Shown in pieces: positions 33,452-42,750 of a DNA stretch of 64,000 bases. A model generated the notes under the pieces. The model worked only from the letters and a program-made list of their open reading frames with translations, made no database searches and was not told the DNA's origin. The position numbers and the translations under genes were made by a program. Position 1 is the stretch's first letter, and every line of letters begins with the position of its first letter. The DNA is from Kiritimatiellota bacterium (GTDB lineage: Bacteria > Verrucomicrobiota > Kiritimatiellia > JAAZAB01), in NCBI GenBank assembly GCA_026398415.1, contig JAPLSY010000019.1:1-64000 (forward strand), in the 5' to 3' direction.

Positions 33452-35173
33452 TTAACGTTTTGGGGCCTGCCAGCGAGTGCAGGCGATGTGCGTGATGTAG
33501 TCTGCCGTGACGAAGTAGTAGACCGTCACGATCGTCCCGTCCTTGAGCTGCACCGAGTAGGGGTAGCCCAGGTCGAAGTTGTCTCCATCCGTACGCAGGA
33601 CCTGGACTTGGTCCGTTCGCCACGTCCGGCCGTCGTCGTCCGAGAGCACGGCACGGATGCCGTACGGCACGTGACGGTAACCGTAAGTGAGGAGCAGACG
33701 CCCATCCTGGAGCCGAATCAGGCTGCTGGGCGGATGCCCCTTGATCTCGGTCTTCACGGTCGTCCACGTCTTGCCGCCGTCCTCGGAGAAGGCCTGCCAC
33801 ATTAAATCTTCCGGGCTCAGGCTCCCCATGCGCGCCATCATCCACACGTTCCCATCGTTCATCACGTGGAGGACGTTCTCCTCGGTAACCTCTTCCTTCC
33901 GGTTGGGGTCCCACATGGCCCGCACCACGTCACACGCCTTGCCGTCCTTCGTCCGCACAACATAGCAGTCGCACGAATCCTTGGCGGTTTTCTGGACCAT
34001 GAACGCCCGCAGCACCGTGCCGTCAGCCAGTTGGCAATAGGACCACCCGGAAGAAGCTGCCATGTAGGCGTCGAGTTCCGGGATTTCCGTTGTCTCCCAG
34101 GTCTTGCCGCCGTCAATCGAGCGGCGGAGAAACCCGCCGGTGCAAGTCGCGAACTTACCAGGGCCCGGGCCGCAGTTGTCGCTGATGTAGTACTTCTTCT
34201 GAAACTCCGGTTTCTGCTCGGACGGGTACCGCCGCCAGAAGTATTGTCCAATCTCGACCAGTGTTCCATCGGCCGCCTTGAACACACTCCCCGGCCGCGC
34301 GCCGCGCGCCGTCGGCGGGATTGCCTTAACCTCCTGCCAGGTGCCGCCACCGTCGCGGCTCTCCATGCAGGCGGACCCGCCGGTCGGGTCGATATGGCTC
34401 TGCTTCACCTTGGTCCCGAAAGAGGAATAGAGGTATTCCGTGGCAGGATCCATGGCCAGTGACGGGAAGCAGGCATAGACGCCTTCTTTTTTGTAGACAA
34501 TGACCTGTTCCGCGCCGGGAACGGTCGGCACCTTGAGCGCAGGCCGTTCGGCTGTCGTCCAGCGCAGCCAATCCCAGTAGGCTTCGCCGGTGGCGGCGCT
34601 ACTCCCGGAACCGTAGCCCATGCAATTTCGGCCTGCGTACGCCGGGGTGGTGAACTTGCCTTGGCCATCAATGACCCGCTTGCCGTCCACGGAGACCGTG
34701 ATATTGCTGCCGCGGACGTCCAGGCGATAGACATGAAAATCTTCGGTCGTGTTCAGCACATACTCCAGGCGGGCATTGTCGAGGCAAACCTTGTCTTTGT
34801 AGAGCGTGAGCGCATCCTCGTGAACGCCATCCGCAGCCATGAGCATGACACCGCAAGACCCGACGCAGTCCACCACCTTGATCCGGGCCTCGACCGCGGC
34901 GCCTTTGGCAGGATCGGCGCCCCATTGCTTCATGGGGAACATCAGGTCACCCGGTTGCGTCCCGGCATCCACCATATGGAGCGCTCCATCTGACTGGTTA
35001 ACGGTTAAACGCGGGTTGGCGCCCGGCGTATACCACGGGATCTTGATTTTCGTCCCGTCGAAGTCCTCTCGCGCCCAGTACGGCGCACGGGAGCAACCAG
35101 CGCCGGCCATCAGAACGAGACCGATAGCGGCGGCACGAACAACGCGTAACACCTGCGTCGAAGAGATATTCAT
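33452..35173 (-). CDS. Sialidase-like (BNR) lipoprotein, copy A
   Basis: A 573-residue lipoprotein. The signal ends LVLMAGAGC, with Cys as lipidation site. Residues of about 30-205 are the shared beta-sandwich module (FHVYRLDVRGSNITVSVDGK). The propeller has four Asp boxes (SRDGGGTWQEV, SIDGGKTWETT, SEDGGKTWTTV, SDDDGRTWRTD). The ATG at 35173 follows AAAGGAG; the frame extends uselessly to 35386. A near-identical gene lies at 40952-42670 in opposite orientation, differing at scattered residues. It probably acts on the cell surface on a glycan; sialidase activity itself is not shown. Confidence 0.82.
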   Translation of the reverse strand: MNISSTQVLRVVRAAAIGLVLMAGAGCSRAPYWAREDFDGTKIKIPWYTPGANPRLTVNQSDGALHMVDAGTQPGDLMFPMKQWGADPAKGAAVEARIKVVDCVGSCGVMLMAADGVHEDALTLYKDKVCLDNARLEYVLNTTEDFHVYRLDVRGSNITVSVDGKRVIDGQGKFTTPAYAGRNCMGYGSGSSAATGEAYWDWLRWTTAERPALKVPTVPGAEQVIVYKKEGVYACFPSLAMDPATEYLYSSFGTKVKQSHIDPTGGSACMESRDGGGTWQEVKAIPPTARGARPGSVFKAADGTLVEIGQYFWRRYPSEQKPEFQKKYYISDNCGPGPGKFATCTGGFLRRSIDGGKTWETTEIPELDAYMAASSGWSYCQLADGTVLRAFMVQKTAKDSCDCYVVRTKDGKACDVVRAMWDPNRKEEVTEENVLHVMNDGNVWMMARMGSLSPEDLMWQAFSEDGGKTWTTVKTEIKGHPPSSLIRLQDGRLLLTYGYRHVPYGIRAVLSDDDGRTWRTDQVQVLRTDGDNFDLGYPYSVQLKDGTIVTVYYFVTADYITHIACTRWQAPKR

Positions 35174-35263
35174 TGCGGCTGTTCTCCTTTGGTCGCTTTG
35201 TTTTTTGAACAATGGCACTCGTTTAGAAATAATTATACCACATGAACATTGCCGGCCTGCCCA

Positions 35264-35303
35264 CCCGCCTACAACGCTATGCGCCCGCCTGCAACGCTGT
35301 GCG
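35264..35303. repeat. Two tandem 20-nt repeats
   Basis: Two adjacent 20-nt units (cccgcctacaacgctatgcg, then the same with g for a at two positions) lie upstream of the sialidase-like copy A. A partly inverted relative (cgggcaggtagcattgcggg) follows to about 35334. These strings lie between the minus-strand gene starting at 35173 and the regulator ending at 35420. Confidence 0.6.
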
Positions 35304-35419
35304 TAACACTGCGGGCAGGTAGCATTGCGGGCGGACATTATTCCGGATTTGAATTCAATGCTATACTCGCCCCAGTAGAAGGTCAATCCCTGAAGTCATC
35401 GGCATACATTGCCGGTTCC

Positions 35420-36322
35420 CTACTGGCGGTTAGAACCGCCATAATAATGCCGGAATTTAGATTTTGCGTATTCCGCGGGCGGCATGTCCTCGATTTTTTT
35501 AAATATGCGGCTGAACAGATGCACACTGGAAAACCCGACTTCGGCCGCAATCTGCGAAAAATTCAGTTCCGCTTTCTCAATCAGTATTTTTGCCCTCTGA
35601 ATCCGCGCCAGATTAAGATAACGATGCATGCTGGTATGCGTATAATTTTTAAAAAGACGGCAGCAGTAATACTTCGATATTCCCGCCGCGCGGCAGATAT
35701 CCTCAAGCTCCAGTGGATGCTGCAGGTTGCACTGGATGAACGCAATCGCTTTTTCCAGATTGCGCCAGCCTTTGAACCGGATGCTTTCCGCCCGGGCCGG
35801 CTTGTCGGCATTGACCAGATATATCGCCAGAATCTCCAGCATAATGGCCTTGCAAACCAATGCGGAAATGTGCGATTTGCGGATAAATTCCCGTTGAAGC
35901 CGCAAAAAAAGATCTTCAAGTTTTTGATGAGCTTCGGGTGGCGGGCTTATTACCGGCAGCCATGACGCCAAAATACGATCCGCTTTATGAGCGGTCCTGA
36001 TGAATTCTTTAAATGTCATGCCCCGGTGCAGTTTGACAGCGCCCCTTCGTCCGAGAGCATAACGGCAATCAAAATGAATGACATATTGGACGATTGAACC
36101 GCCGGCCGGTGCGCGAATGACATGCAGCATATATGGCGGCATCAGGATCATATCGCCGCGCTTAACGGGGTATTCCTTGCCCTCCAGCAAAAAATGGCCG
36201 ACGCCTTCAAAAATATAGGTAAATACAAAGTCCGGATCAATATAGGCCTGCGACAAACCCCGACTCGCGTGGGTACGCACGTAGCGCACATAAGGCGACA
36301 AACTATTCAGATCGGTCTTCAT
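35420..36322 (-). CDS. AraC-family transcriptional regulator
   Basis: A protein of about 300 residues. The N-terminal half is a cupin-type sensor (FEGVGHFLLEGKEYPVKRGD, then MILMPPYMLHVIRAP), and the last 100 residues form two helix-turn-helix units (LEDICRAAGISKYYCCRLFK and FSQIAAEVGFSSVHLFSRIF) with the AraC-typical AEY near the end. The ATG at 36322 or a GTG at 36328 may be the start. It is divergent from the dehydrogenase/isomerase/GHL10 genes and probably activates them in response to a sugar. Confidence 0.9.
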   Translation of the reverse strand: MKTDLNSLSPYVRYVRTHASRGLSQAYIDPDFVFTYIFEGVGHFLLEGKEYPVKRGDMILMPPYMLHVIRAPAGGSIVQYVIHFDCRYALGRRGAVKLHRGMTFKEFIRTAHKADRILASWLPVISPPPEAHQKLEDLFLRLQREFIRKSHISALVCKAIMLEILAIYLVNADKPARAESIRFKGWRNLEKAIAFIQCNLQHPLELEDICRAAGISKYYCCRLFKNYTHTSMHRYLNLARIQRAKILIEKAELNFSQIAAEVGFSSVHLFSRIFKKIEDMPPAEYAKSKFRHYYGGSNRQ

Positions 36323-36344
36323 TTGCACCGCTTTGACTGTAAAA

Positions 36345-36399
36345 GGACAACTTCAGACAAAAAATAGCAATTTCAGCTAAAGACAACTTAAAATATAAT
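36345..36399 (+). promoter_or_regulatory. Candidate AraC operator and dehydrogenase promoter
   Basis: The AT-rich gap between the regulator and the dehydrogenase holds a direct repeat GACAACTT at 36346-36353 and 36382-36389, 36 nt apart, and a perfect -10 box TATAAT at 36394-36399. The -35 position has no good match, as expected for an activator-dependent promoter. AraC proteins often bind direct repeats, but the regulator-site link is inferred. Confidence 0.35.
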
Positions 36400-36480
36400 T
36401 GTTATCTTTCTGGTTATGAAACAGCATTATCGCTTTGTTATCGTCATTTCAAGATAAATCAACAAAAGGAGGAATCGCGT

Positions 36481-37485
36481 ATGCGCTACAAGAAACTCGT
36501 TTTTGCCGCCCCCGGGAAAGTTGAGCTTCAGGAAGATGATATCGATTTGAATTCCGTTCCTGATGGCAAGGCCATTATAAAGACTCATTATAGCCTGATC
36601 AGCGCCGGCACTGAGCTGGCTTGCCTTTCCGGCAGGGAAAGCTGGTTTACAATGCCCGCGGTATACGGGTATAGCTCCGTCGGTGAAATCAAGGCTCTGG
36701 GAAAGAACGTAAAGGGATTTCAACCGGGAGACATCGTGTTCCAATACGGCCAGCATGCCGAATTCATCACCACGCCGGTCAGCGGCGTATTTTTGAAAAT
36801 CCCCGCCGGCTTGGACGAAAAACTGGCGCCGTTCGCCCGGATGGCGGCAATCGCCATGACGGCAATGCGCGTTTCGGAAATTGAGCTGGGCGATTATGTT
36901 GCCGTGATCGGCCAGGGACTGGTCGGGATCATGGCCGCTCAGCTGGCCAGATTGCAGGGCGCAACGGTCATTGTTGCGGACGTGAGCGCAAAACGGCTGG
37001 AACTCTCCCGCGCCTGCGGCATTGAGCATCGCTTTAACCCCGGCCAATGCAATTTGAAAGAAAAAGTAATGGCGCTGACAGGTGGCAAGGGTGTGTCCAC
37101 CCTGATTGACGCCAGCGGCAGTCCGCAGGTCATTGTTGAAAGCCTGCCCCTGATCGGCCGGCTGGGCGAACTCATTCTGCTGGGCAGTCCGCGGGGTGAA
37201 TACCAGGGAAACATTACGGATGTTTTAAATGTCAGCCATCTATGTCCGCGTTGTGTCACTTTCAAGGGCGCGCATGAATGGCGTTATCCTGTTGCGCACG
37301 ATGATTTTGTCAAACATTCGCTGGAACGCAATACCCGGATTATTTTCGATCTGATGGTTTCGAATCGTCTGCTGGCAAAACCTCTGATCAGCCACGTTCT
37401 CAAAGCCGAACAGGCCGGTCAGGCCTATGAGGGATTAAGGACTAAAAAAGACGAGTATTATGGCGTGCTTTTTGACTGGGCATAA
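36481..37485 (+). CDS. Medium-chain (MDR) zinc-type alcohol dehydrogenase-like oxidoreductase
   Basis: A 334-residue MDR-family dehydrogenase. The N-terminal GroES-like domain has HYSLISAGTELACLSGRE, and the Rossmann half shows VIGQGLVGIMAAQLARLQGA near residue 142 and DASGSPQVIVESLPLIG near residue 210. The catalytic zinc Cys is not obvious, so it may be a bacteriochlorophyllide/sugar-dehydrogenase-type member. A very strong ribosome site AAAGGAGG precedes the ATG. It is followed 23 nt later by a sugar isomerase, and the pair often occurs with secreted glycan hydrolases. Confidence 0.85.
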   Translation: MRYKKLVFAAPGKVELQEDDIDLNSVPDGKAIIKTHYSLISAGTELACLSGRESWFTMPAVYGYSSVGEIKALGKNVKGFQPGDIVFQYGQHAEFITTPVSGVFLKIPAGLDEKLAPFARMAAIAMTAMRVSEIELGDYVAVIGQGLVGIMAAQLARLQGATVIVADVSAKRLELSRACGIEHRFNPGQCNLKEKVMALTGGKGVSTLIDASGSPQVIVESLPLIGRLGELILLGSPRGEYQGNITDVLNVSHLCPRCVTFKGAHEWRYPVAHDDFVKHSLERNTRIIFDLMVSNRLLAKPLISHVLKAEQAGQAYEGLRTKKDEYYGVLFDWA

Positions 37486-37508
37486 ATTAAAATAACAGGA
37501 GGGATCAG

Positions 37509-38261
37509 ATGAAGTTATCGCTGGCATTGCAAATGTATAGTTTGCGCGAAATGGCTCAAAAAGATTTCCCGGCCGCCTTGAAGGAAGCGGCCGGGATCGG
37601 ATATCGGGGCGTTGAATTTGCCGGCTTGCACGGCCACCAGCCGGGCGCAATCCGCAAACTGCTCGACGAACTTGGATTGAAGGCCTGCAGCGCGCATTGT
37701 TCCGCTTTCGACCCTCAGAAAGTGGAACAGAATATTGAGGAAGGCAAAATATTAGGATATTCGCACGTCATCAGCGGGCTCGGACCGGAACAGTTCGCTT
37801 CCGAAAAGACCGTCCGCGAGCAGGCTGATAAGATCAATGCCGTGATCGGCCGGTATACCGCGGCCGGGTTTACGGTCTGTTACCACAACCATGAGTATGA
37901 ATATAGCGCGCCCAATAAAGGCGATTTGCTCCTGAGCCTGTGTCCGCAACTCCAGCCGCAATTTGACATATATTGGCTGGCAATCGGCGGCAGCGATCCC
38001 GCCAAATATATCCGGAAATACGCCGAAAGGGTTTATACCCTGCACATCAAGGATGGCCCTTGCGACAAGGCTAACCGAAACAAACCCATGACGGCCGTAG
38101 GCAAAGGCAAAGTGGATGTAACGGCGGCAATCAAAGCGGCCGAAAAGACTTCGATCAAATGGGGAATTGTGGAACTTGATGAATCGGAAGGCGATATGCT
38201 GACCGCCGTGCGGGAAAGCTTCCGTTATCTGGCGGATCATCAACTTGGATTGGGCCGGTAA
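37509..38261 (+). CDS. Sugar phosphate isomerase/epimerase family protein
   Basis: A 250-residue xylose-isomerase-like TIM barrel (AP_endonuc_2 family). It starts LSLALQMYSLREMAQKDFP and has GYRGVEFAGLHGHQPGA near residue 30, CYHNHEYEY near residue 119, QFDIYWLAIGGSDPA near residue 152, LHIKDGP near residue 180 and GIVELDESEGD near residue 219. Metal ligands are the Glu/Asp/His/Glu set common to these isomerases. AGGAGGG precedes the ATG. It is likely co-transcribed with the dehydrogenase. Confidence 0.88.
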   Translation: MKLSLALQMYSLREMAQKDFPAALKEAAGIGYRGVEFAGLHGHQPGAIRKLLDELGLKACSAHCSAFDPQKVEQNIEEGKILGYSHVISGLGPEQFASEKTVREQADKINAVIGRYTAAGFTVCYHNHEYEYSAPNKGDLLLSLCPQLQPQFDIYWLAIGGSDPAKYIRKYAERVYTLHIKDGPCDKANRNKPMTAVGKGKVDVTAAIKAAEKTSIKWGIVELDESEGDMLTAVRESFRYLADHQLGLGR

Positions 38262-38451
38262 GCAAAAACCGGTAGGAAATCGCTTTGCGGGTGGCACGGG
38301 CGACCTGTAAACCGGTCTGCCACAAACTGTGGAGTAAATGATTTAATTCTTTCCTTTGGGCATTTGATACCTTAACGTTTTCGGGATTGGAAGAAGCGGC
38401 AGGGCTCTGGCCGAAAAGGAACGGAAACTCAATGGACCAAGGAGATTAGAA

Positions 38452-40752
38452 ATGAAAAACCATGTGACTCACGCCGGACGGTTTTTTTGTATTCTTATCA
38501 TTGCTTTGTTTTGTGGCGTTTCTCAAAAAACGGCGGTTGCGGCGGAGGAGAGTTTGAAAAAACCTGTTGTCACGCCGGCGAAACTTGAAGAAATGCGCAA
38601 GGAGGCGGCTCACAAACAGCGCCGCATTATCTACAATAACGACGGCGACGATGCTGTGCCTTTCAAAATACCCCAGCCATTAGTGGAAGGTTTTTTGAAA
38701 CAGCGTTCCACCGGTTTGATCGGCTCCCAGGTCGATACGGTTTTTTACTGTACGATGGGCTCGATGGGATATGCCATGCATCGAACAAAGGTCGGGGATA
38801 TTTTCCTGACAAGAGAATGGCGTACAGCCGGACTAACCCGTTACAACCTCACTCCGGACCTGATAAAACTGGGTACCGACCCGCTGCAGCTGATCGTGGA
38901 ATTCTGCCGTCAGAATAAGATCGAGGTTTTCTGGAGCATGCGCATGAACGATACGCATGACGGGCACGGCGGCGATTACTCGCCTTTCATCTTTCCAAAT
39001 TTCAAGAAGAACAACCCGGAGTATCTGTTTGGCGCGGAAAACGCGAAGCCGCGCTATGGGGAATGGACCGCAGTGGACTATGCCCAGCCGAAAGTCCGGG
39101 AAATGGCTTTCCAATATGCCGAAGATGTCTGCAAAAACTATGATGTGGACGGGGTCGAGTTGGATTTCTTCCGGCACGCGAATTTCTTCAAGAGCGTCGG
39201 CCAGGGAGGCCTGGCCAGTCCGGCAGAACTGGACATGATGACCGCCCTGATGCGGCGGATCCGGAAGATGACTGAGGCAGAGAGTATCAAGAAAGGCAAG
39301 CCGATACTTTTGTCCATCCGTGTGCCGGATTCGGTGGAGTACTGCCGGGCGATCGGATTGGATTTGGAGAAGTGGCTGGCGGAAGGTTTGGTGGACATGC
39401 TGACTGTGACCTGCTATTTCCAGTTGAACCCCTGGGAATACAGCGTGAAGTTGGGCCATAAATACGGCGTACCCGTATATGCCAGTTTGAGCGATTCACG
39501 CGTGCAGGCAGGGAGGGCAAAAGGTTGGCCTCAGAATTTTCAGCGCGGCTCCGATTTATTCTATCGTGGCTACGCCATGCAGGCGTGGCAGTCGGGTGTT
39601 GACGGTGTTTACATGTTTAATTATTTCGATCCCAATCGTCCGGGCTGGCGGGAATTGGGCGACAAGAAGGAACTGCTGGTCAAGGACAAGGTCTATTTCA
39701 TGTCGCCCCGGGGATACGGATCTCCGCCAGCCGGTTGTTATGTGAAGGACGGCGAAAAATTCCGCAATACACCCACGCTCAGTGTCGAGAAACCGATCTT
39801 CCTGCGGTCTAACCAGCCGCAAAAAATGACCCTGGTCATGGCCGAGGACTTTCCCGGCGCGGAGAAGAGGAATTTGCGTCCGGAAATAACCTGCCGTCTC
39901 TGGGTAAAAAGCATGGCGGAGGGTGACCGGGTGGATGTAAAAATGAACGGCCGGCTTCTGGAAAACGTGAAGGCATCCGGGGAATCGCTGGATTACCGGA
40001 TCGAGCCGACCGATGTGAAGAACGGCGACAATGTGTTTGAACTCACCGCACAGACTGTGCCTCGCAAGGAATTTTCGGGCAATCCGGGCGCCTTGGAGAT
40101 AAAAGACTGGGATATGGCGTACGTCTGCGACAAGGTGTTGGTCTATCCGGCACAGTTGCCCTGGCGCCGTCTGATGAATTATGGCGGCATCGAGCAGATC
40201 CAGGGGAACCAACTGCTCCTTGCCGACCGCAGTACCGGCGCGGCGGATATGGTTAACCTTGCGTATCCCTGGCATATATCACCGGAGGCGTTAACGGTGG
40301 CGGAGGCGCGGGTACGGGTGGTGGACAGTAACGATCCCCTGGGCGTCTGCATCCGGGTGGCCAACTCGGCCGCAGTTGAATACCTGACCTTGAGCAAGGA
40401 CCGTATCGGTCTGTATTTTGCAAAAATATCCTGCCCGCTGGATGCCGCCAAGGACCTGCACACCTACCGGATCGTGCTGAAGGGCAAGGATATCCGGGTG
40501 TATGTGGATGGAACGCTGAAACTTGACGGGGCCGGAAAATTCACGACTGCCGCGTTTGACCGCAAGGAGGGCGTTGAAGACATCCTTGATGCCGACTGGA
40601 ACAAAAACAGTTTGCTTTTTGGTTCGGCGACCGGGCCGGGGACCGGCGAGGCGTACTGGGAATACATGAAATATTACACCGAAGGCAAACCGGTCGGCCT
40701 GCAGGATTTGATCGTTGCGGTTACTTATCTTGCCACGCAAGAAAAGCCGTGA
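38452..40752 (+). CDS. Secreted GHL10-like hydrolase, second paralogue
   Basis: A 766-residue exported protein, paralogous to the one at 23448. The signal peptide ends near AVAAEE (residue 33). The barrel shows FWSMRMNDTHDGHGGDYSPF near residue 163, VDGVELDFFRH near residue 235, and LDLEKWLAEGLVDMLTVTCY near residue 304. Residues of about 580-760 are the shared beta-sandwich module (LHTYRIVLKGKDIRVYVDG, GSATGPGTGEAYWEYMKY). It lies directly upstream of sialidase-like copy B (199-nt gap), and the two are probably partners in degrading one glycan. Confidence 0.78.
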   Translation: MKNHVTHAGRFFCILIIALFCGVSQKTAVAAEESLKKPVVTPAKLEEMRKEAAHKQRRIIYNNDGDDAVPFKIPQPLVEGFLKQRSTGLIGSQVDTVFYCTMGSMGYAMHRTKVGDIFLTREWRTAGLTRYNLTPDLIKLGTDPLQLIVEFCRQNKIEVFWSMRMNDTHDGHGGDYSPFIFPNFKKNNPEYLFGAENAKPRYGEWTAVDYAQPKVREMAFQYAEDVCKNYDVDGVELDFFRHANFFKSVGQGGLASPAELDMMTALMRRIRKMTEAESIKKGKPILLSIRVPDSVEYCRAIGLDLEKWLAEGLVDMLTVTCYFQLNPWEYSVKLGHKYGVPVYASLSDSRVQAGRAKGWPQNFQRGSDLFYRGYAMQAWQSGVDGVYMFNYFDPNRPGWRELGDKKELLVKDKVYFMSPRGYGSPPAGCYVKDGEKFRNTPTLSVEKPIFLRSNQPQKMTLVMAEDFPGAEKRNLRPEITCRLWVKSMAEGDRVDVKMNGRLLENVKASGESLDYRIEPTDVKNGDNVFELTAQTVPRKEFSGNPGALEIKDWDMAYVCDKVLVYPAQLPWRRLMNYGGIEQIQGNQLLLADRSTGAADMVNLAYPWHISPEALTVAEARVRVVDSNDPLGVCIRVANSAAVEYLTLSKDRIGLYFAKISCPLDAAKDLHTYRIVLKGKDIRVYVDGTLKLDGAGKFTTAAFDRKEGVEDILDADWNKNSLLFGSATGPGTGEAYWEYMKYYTEGKPVGLQDLIVAVTYLATQEKP

Positions 40753-40810
40753 CGGATTTATATTATTAGCGCCTTAATGAATTGTCAGGCTACACTAGAG
40801 TGTTACGTCC

Positions 40811-40892
40811 GCCTGCGCCGGAGCGGTTCCCACCTTCGTCCCGACCTCCCGGAGAGTCGGTACTTCGGCGGGCGTAGGAAGGTCGCGCAGGC
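40811..40892. repeat. Long nested inverted repeat between GHL10-like and sialidase-like genes
   Basis: Nested complementary arms GCCTGCGC/GCGCAGGC (40811-40818 and 40885-40892), ACCTTC/GAAGGT (40832-40837 and 40878-40883) and CCGAC/GTCGG (40841-40845 and 40856-40860) form one long imperfect stem-loop. It could weaken read-through, protect the upstream mRNA end, or be a mobile repeat remnant. No T tract follows. Confidence 0.5.
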
Positions 40893-40951
40893 AGGCCCAG
40901 GCGAGTGACATTGTTCGAAAAATAAAGCGCCAAGACAAGAGGAAGAACACA

Positions 40952-42670
40952 ATGAACATCTCCGTGAAGAAGACGATTTACTTGATGGAGGCGGTCACCG
41001 CCGGGCTCGTGCTGGCAATCGGTGCCGGTTGCACCCGCATCCATTGGACGCGAGAGGACTTCGACGGGACGAAAATCAAGATCCCGTGGTACACGCCGGG
41101 CGCCAATCCCCGTTTAACCGTCAACCAGTCAGATGGAGCGCTCCATATGGTGGATGCGGGAACCGAGTCAGGCGACCTGATGTTTTTCATGAAAGCATGG
41201 TGCGCCGTTCCCGCCAAGGGCGCAACCGTTGAGGCCCGGATTAAGGTTGTGGACTGCGTCGGGGCTTGCGGTGTGATGCTGATGGCTGCTGATGGTGTCC
41301 ATGAAGATGCGCTCACCCTTTACAAAGACAAGATCTGTCTCGACAACGCCCGTTTGGAGTATGCGCTGGACACGACGGATGATTTCCATGTCTATCGGCT
41401 CGACATTCGCGGGACCGACATTGCGGTCTCCGTGGACGGCAAGCGGGTCATTGACGGCAAAGGCAAGTTTACGGTACCGGCAAACAACGGCAGGAATTGC
41501 ATCGGCTATGGCAGCGGCAGTAGCCCGGCCACCGGCGAGGCCTATTGGGATTGGCTTCGCTGGACGACGGCCGAACCGCCCGCGCTCAAGGTGCCGACCG
41601 TTCCCGGTGCGGAACAGGTCATTGTCTACAAAAAAGACGGCGTCTATGCCTGCTTCCCGTCGCTGGCAACGGACCCGGACACTGGCTATCTCTACAGTTC
41701 CTTCGGAACCAAGGTAAAGCAGAGCCATATTGACCCGACCGGCGGGTCCGCCTGCATGGAGAGCCGCGACGGTGGCCGCACCTGGCAGGAGGTCAAGGCA
41801 ATCCCGCCCACGGCACGCGGCGAGAGACCCGGGAGTGTGTTCAAGGCGGCCGATGGAACACTGGTCGAGATTGGACAATACTTCTGGCGGCGGTACCCGG
41901 CCGAGCAGAAACCGGAGCTTCAGAAGAAGTACTACATCCGGGATAACTGTGGCCCGGGGCCGGGCAAGGTAGCCACGTGCACCGGCGGTTTTCTTCGCCG
42001 CTCGACCGACGGCGGCAAGACCTGGGAGACAACGGAAATCCCGGAACTCGACGCCTACATGGCAGCTTCTTCCGGGTGGTCCTGTTGCCAACTGGTTGAC
42101 GGCACGGTGCTGCGGGCGTTCATGGTCAAGAAAGCCGCCCAGGATTCGTGCGACTGCTATGTCGTGCGGACGAAGGACGGCAAGACGTATGACGTGGTGC
42201 GGGCCATGTGGGACCCCAACCGTAAGGAGGATGTTACCGAGGAGAACATCGTCCACGTGATGAATAACGGGACCGTGTGGATGATGGCGCGCATAGGGGA
42301 GCTGAGCCCGGACGACTTCATGTGGCAGGCCTTCTCCGAGGACGGCGGCAAGACTTGGCGGACCGTGAAGACCGAGATCAAAGGCCATCCGCCAAGCAGC
42401 GTGATCCGCCTTCAGGATGGACGGTTGCTGCTCACCTACGGCTACCGGCATGTACCCTACGGCATCCGCGCGGTACTTTCGAAAGACGATGGCCGGACAT
42501 GGCAGACGGACCAAGTCCAGGTCCTGCGCACCGACGGGTACAACTTTGACCTGGGTTATCCATATTCGGTGCAGCTCAAGGACGGGACGATTGTAACCGT
42601 TTACTACTTCGTCACGGCGGACTTCATCACGCATATCGCCTGCACCCGCTGGCAAGCGCCAAAAAAGTGA
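40952..42670 (+). CDS. Sialidase-like (BNR) lipoprotein, copy B
   Basis: A 572-residue lipoprotein, near-identical in layout and sequence to copy A at 33452-35173. The signal ends LAIGAGC. The shared beta-sandwich module spans residues of about 30-205 (FHVYRLDIRGTDIAVSVDGK), then four Asp boxes (SRDGGRTWQEV, STDGGKTWETT, SEDGGKTWRTV, SKDDGRTWQTD). The region before the start (TTGTTCGAAAAATAAAGCG) also matches the leader of copy A, so the duplication included the leader. AGAGGAAG precedes the ATG. Confidence 0.85.
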   Translation: MNISVKKTIYLMEAVTAGLVLAIGAGCTRIHWTREDFDGTKIKIPWYTPGANPRLTVNQSDGALHMVDAGTESGDLMFFMKAWCAVPAKGATVEARIKVVDCVGACGVMLMAADGVHEDALTLYKDKICLDNARLEYALDTTDDFHVYRLDIRGTDIAVSVDGKRVIDGKGKFTVPANNGRNCIGYGSGSSPATGEAYWDWLRWTTAEPPALKVPTVPGAEQVIVYKKDGVYACFPSLATDPDTGYLYSSFGTKVKQSHIDPTGGSACMESRDGGRTWQEVKAIPPTARGERPGSVFKAADGTLVEIGQYFWRRYPAEQKPELQKKYYIRDNCGPGPGKVATCTGGFLRRSTDGGKTWETTEIPELDAYMAASSGWSCCQLVDGTVLRAFMVKKAAQDSCDCYVVRTKDGKTYDVVRAMWDPNRKEDVTEENIVHVMNNGTVWMMARIGELSPDDFMWQAFSEDGGKTWRTVKTEIKGHPPSSVIRLQDGRLLLTYGYRHVPYGIRAVLSKDDGRTWQTDQVQVLRTDGYNFDLGYPYSVQLKDGTIVTVYYFVTADFITHIACTRWQAPKK

Positions 42671-42750
42671 GGAGCCCCCGCTTCAGCATCTCGCGGACGT
42701 AGCGCCGCCCGTTCATGTCGGCATGTAACCAGTTTCACGCCACGACCACA

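Noticed and set aside
33225..33914. Minus-strand frame covering the gap after the sulfatase-fold gene, possible transposase remnant
   Set aside because: It overlaps sialidase-like copy A in another frame and the gap part shows no transposase motif.
35264..35303. CRISPR-like repeat
   Set aside because: The two 20-nt units are directly adjacent with no spacer, and there are no cas genes.
41168..42655. 495-codon minus-strand frame opposite sialidase-like copy B
   Set aside because: Antisense shadow; the plus strand encodes a clear lipoprotein with Asp boxes.
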